Below, piece by piece: positions 61,258 to 64,000 of a DNA stretch of 64,000 nt. A program made the position numbers and the translations under genes. The first letter of the stretch is position 1. Each line of letters opens with the position of its first letter. The DNA comes from Silene latifolia. Taxonomy: Eukaryota; Streptophyta; Magnoliopsida; Caryophyllales; Caryophyllaceae. The notes beneath the pieces are model-generated. The model ran no database searches and was not told the DNA's origin. It saw nothing but the letters and a program-made list of their open reading frames with translations. The stretch covers positions 35,730,652 through 35,794,651 of the forward strand of contig NC_133536.1 of assembly GCF_048544455.1 (NCBI RefSeq), read 5' to 3'.

Positions 61258-62859
61258 ATGGCTGAAAAGAGCAAGATACTAGTGATAGGAGGAACAGGTT
61301 ACATTGGCAAGTTCATCGTTGAAGCGAGTGCCAAGGCAGGTCATTCGACATTTGCTCTTGTTCGCAACGAAACGCTCTCTAGTCCGGCTAAGGCTTCCAT
61401 TATTGACAACTTCAAAAGTCTCGGCGTTCATTTGCTTACAGTACGTTACTTACATACTACCATATCAAAAGTTGACATACTATTGTAATGTTAATACATT
61501 TGATTAAAATACTATTCATATATTTAACAAATATTGCAAACCAATGTTCATGACACGGTCTACTAGTTAAACGACTTAACACACCAACGGCATAACTAAT
61601 ATAAGGTCTAGTAGTGTCAGCAGCATATCTCAAACTAGCAATAATTCTAGAGTATTCTTTCTGATTTATCACATCATAGTCATTCATGGTAGGATATAAT
61701 TGAAAATGAGATAAATGTGGGGAGTTTTATTGTATTTGATAGTCGTATTTCATTAATTGGCATATTACATTCTGTTTTTGTTGGTAGGGAGACGTATATG
61801 ATCATGAAAGTTTGGTGAAGGCAATTAAGCAAGTAGACGTAGTAATATCGACTGTCGGGTACTTTGTATTAGCTGATCAGGTCAAGATCATTGACGCTAT
61901 TAAGGAAGCCGGTAATGTTAAGGTATGTTTGTACATAATTCTACGGTCATAACGATTGGAAATATTTTAGTTTTTAAGTTAATGTTAATATTGTGTTCAT
62001 TTAAATAACTAGAGATTCTTTCCATCGGAGTTTGGTGTGGATGTGGACCGTACAAGTGCTGTGGAACCGGCAAAGTCAGCATTTTCGGTCAAGGCTGGAA
62101 TTCGTCGAGCCGTGGAGGCTGCTGGAATTCCCTACACTTATGTGTCTGCTAACAACTTTGCTGGCTTATTCCTACCTAGCATGTCTCAGCCTGGAGCCAC
62201 TTCCCCTCCAAGGGATAAAATCGTCATTCTTGGTGACGGAAATCCTAAAGGTGACACATCTGTTTTACCATAGTTTGTTAAAATGTGCTTCTTAAAAAAT
62301 GATCTGCATATATGATTTATGTGAGTGTCGGTCCGAATTGGAAATGCAGCTGTTTTTAACAAGGAAGAGGACATTGCTACCTACACAATTAAGGCAGTGG
62401 ATGATCCAAGGACCTTAAACAAGACCCTTTACATCAAACCCTCTGGTAATACCATCTCTTTCAATGAGCTAGTTTCCTTGTGGGAGAAAAAGATCGGTGC
62501 TACCCTCGAAAAAATTTATGTTCCTGAAGACCAGGTGCTCAAGAACATCCAAGGTATATTTAATGTTTTGGACGATGTTTGTTTGTTGATCGTGCATTCG
62601 TGTTGTGTTCATAATTACAAATCTTGACTTGAGACTAGATTTCGGAATCACTGATCGCATTGTTGTGCATATAATGCTGTTATGTGTGACAGATTCTCCG
62701 CCTCCTACCAATGTGTTTTTGGCAATTGGTCATGCTGTATTTGTGAAGGGCGATCAGACAAACTTTGAGATTGAACCGTCCTTTGGAGTGGAGGCGTCTG
62801 AGCTATACCCTGATGTCAAATACACCTCTGTTGATGAGTACCTTAATCAGTTTGTCTAG
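61258..62859 (+). CDS. PCBER: PCBER / isoflavone reductase-like NADPH reductase
   Basis: Cytosolic atypical short-chain dehydrogenase of the NmrA-like group that reduces phenylpropanoid dimers (phenylcoumaran benzylic ether reductase) or related substrates with NADPH. Exons 61258-61440, 61788-61922, 62013-62250, 62350-62553 and 62693-62859 encode 308 residues, the usual family length. The NADPH site is VIGGTGYIGKFIVEAS at residues 9-24. TVGYFVLADQVKIIDAIKEAG and FFPSEFGVDVDR follow. The catalytic Lys lies in FSVKAGIRRAVEAAGIPYTY. IKPSGNTISFNELVSLWEKK and the C-terminal GDQTNFEIEPSFGVEASELY are near family consensus. Product specificity (PCBER versus pinoresinol reductase or an isoflavone reductase homologue) cannot be decided by reading; the C-terminus looks most like PCBER. 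AATAAA at 62960 is a likely poly(A) signal. Confidence 0.93.
61500..61690 (-). pseudogene. Ty1/copia RT-RNase H fragment in PCBER intron 1
   Basis: Short minus-strand fossil with YSRIIASLRYAADTTRPYIS and YAVGVLSRLTSRPCHEHW, the copia segment just before RNase H. No LTRs. It is broken and old. Confidence 0.7.
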
Positions 62860-63417
62860 GACTCAAAGCTAATATAAGTTCTTCACAAGAGTACTAAACA
62901 ACTTATTATCGATGCAGTCCTAAGATATCGTTAATTGTATGGCACATATATATATCAGCAATAAATTCTACTTGTGTATTTCGTGCTTCATAGACAATAG
63001 CAAGATCATCTTTTGCTATAAAACAATTAAACAAAGTGACAACATTTTCAAGGTAACATTGATCACCCAAATGAGTTCATAGGCACAACAGTCAGGACTG
63101 TATTCCGATGTAAGGTTAGATCCATAGGCAGGGGTATTAAGTCTGGAAAACGTTGGAAGGCGTGCCTTGCCAAACTTGACCCCTTCAATACATCACAAAA
63201 TGAATACAAAATACAATTGCTAGTCAATGACACAAGGTCAAGTGCACGCTAACAAGCTTCCTGTTATATTCGAAAAGGCTGCGAGTGATTGAATATGTCT
63301 ATAGAATGAAAGGAGCTGATATTACTGTTAATACTTCTAATGAAGCATACAAAAGATTTGGAGTATACTTAAGTCCTAATCTAAAAATGGACGTTCAGGT
63401 CGGAAATGATCATCACT
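62860..63417. other. convergent 3' UTRs of the PCBER-like gene and RER1
   Basis: The two genes face each other across this stretch. AATAAA at 62960-62965 serves the PCBER-like gene. No other feature seen. Confidence 0.55.
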
Positions 63418-63854
63418 TCAGTCAGCACGAGAGCCACTGGAACTAGCAGAACCCTTCTTTCCTCCGTATTTCTGAAATTGCACAACACAGTTTCAGGATT
63501 CGAGATATAATCAAATAACAGCAATAGGTGTTTCTTTTGTATTTTTGTCTCTTTTGACGTTAATTTGGATCTCTATATACCACGTGCAGTATGATTAATA
63601 CTAACATTTTATTATTGTAAAAGAAAGAACAAAGCAATTGAATAGCGGAGCACAGTGAAGAAGAGACACCCACCTGCTTTCCGAGGCTGAATGGAATATA
63701 TCGGTATTTGACCATGTGTGCGATCTGGCGCTTCATTGTGAGAGTAAACAGCACAACCCAGTAAACTAGCAATATTGGCCAGAATACAGGAACATCAAAC
63801 ACAGAAAAGAATGTCATCACAAATGCTGTGCAGAATGCCTTGGTGATGGAGTGC
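63418..63854 (-). CDS. RER1: RER1, last two exons
   Basis: C-terminal part of RER1, the Golgi receptor that retrieves ER membrane proteins through COPI. The exon 63854-63674 (acceptor CAG at 63857-63855, donor GTGGGT at 63673) reads [19 protein letters not shown], then [17 protein letters not shown] (a membrane segment) and [20 protein letters not shown]. The last exon, 63471-63418, reads [17 protein letters not shown] and stop. The Lys-rich tail is the family's COPI-binding end. The first half, with the first membrane pair, lies beyond 64000. Nearly every visible residue matches plant RER1. Confidence 0.95.
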
Positions 63855-64000
63855 CTGGAAGCATTACATATTTTCAAGTTGTGAGTTGGCTAAAAATAAT
63901 TATCATGGAAACGGAGCCTTTAATCATGCGATTAAACAAAAAATACTGAACAAATCACACATGGAGATGAAGTTTTTCAACAGGATCATATGCTATTACA
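63855..64000 (-). other. RER1 intron sequence
   Basis: No exon is recognisable up to the window edge; it ends at the acceptor at 63855. Confidence 0.6.

Overview
The window is plant nuclear DNA. The coding sequences are split by GT-AG introns, all five host loci match plant protein families, and most of the rest is plant-type retrotransposons, Helitrons and MITEs. The large Tat/Retand-type element, with an antisense gene and a tandem-repeat spacer, resembles elements described in Silene. A Caryophyllales (perhaps Caryophyllaceae) genome is therefore my guess, but it is inference.

Host genes, left to right: (1) the 3' half of a GPI-anchor-type aspartic protease on + (4264-6326), whose 5' exons are not visible and probably lie beyond an antisense LINE at 1-3060; (2) a two-exon DUF1068/ELMO-family Golgi protein on - (7560-8158); (3) a complete four-exon SRPK-type SR-protein kinase on + (18009-22187), with a SINE and MITEs in its introns; (4) a complete five-exon PCBER/isoflavone-reductase-like NADPH reductase on + (61258-62859); (5) the last two visible exons of RER1 on - (63418-63854). 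They are ordinary housekeeping or secondary-metabolism genes and I see no functional cluster.

Mobile DNA fills the gaps. At 9260-15905 lies a young non-autonomous LTR element with a tRNA-Asp primer site and no pol, whose LTRs and interior carry arrays of the palindrome CTCGATCGAG. At 24.8-28.9 kb come Helitron ends, a hAT-like MITE, a 5'-truncated LINE with RNase H, and a TIR element with a 33-bp-repeat core. At 29.6-56.9 kb is a nested stack. The host is a broken Ty3/gypsy element. Its left LTR took a LINE-derived insert and a solo LTR. Its right LTR took a 21.8-kb Tat/Retand-type element, which was itself hit by a nearly whole LINE and by a 3'-truncated Ty1/copia element. At 57.2-60.7 kb there is a second 33-bp-core TIR element, two more Helitron 3' ends and further MITEs.

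The most interesting signals are: (a) CTCG-NN-CGAG palindromes just upstream of the predicted TATA box in three different LTR families, spaced near 20 and 30 bp and partly converted into a coding 51-bp repeat; (b) two TIR elements with the same ends but unrelated 33-bp, in-frame, palindromic cores; (c) an antisense gene with a canonical intron and its own poly(A) signal inside the Tat element; (d) four Helitron 3' ends arranged as two nested pairs.
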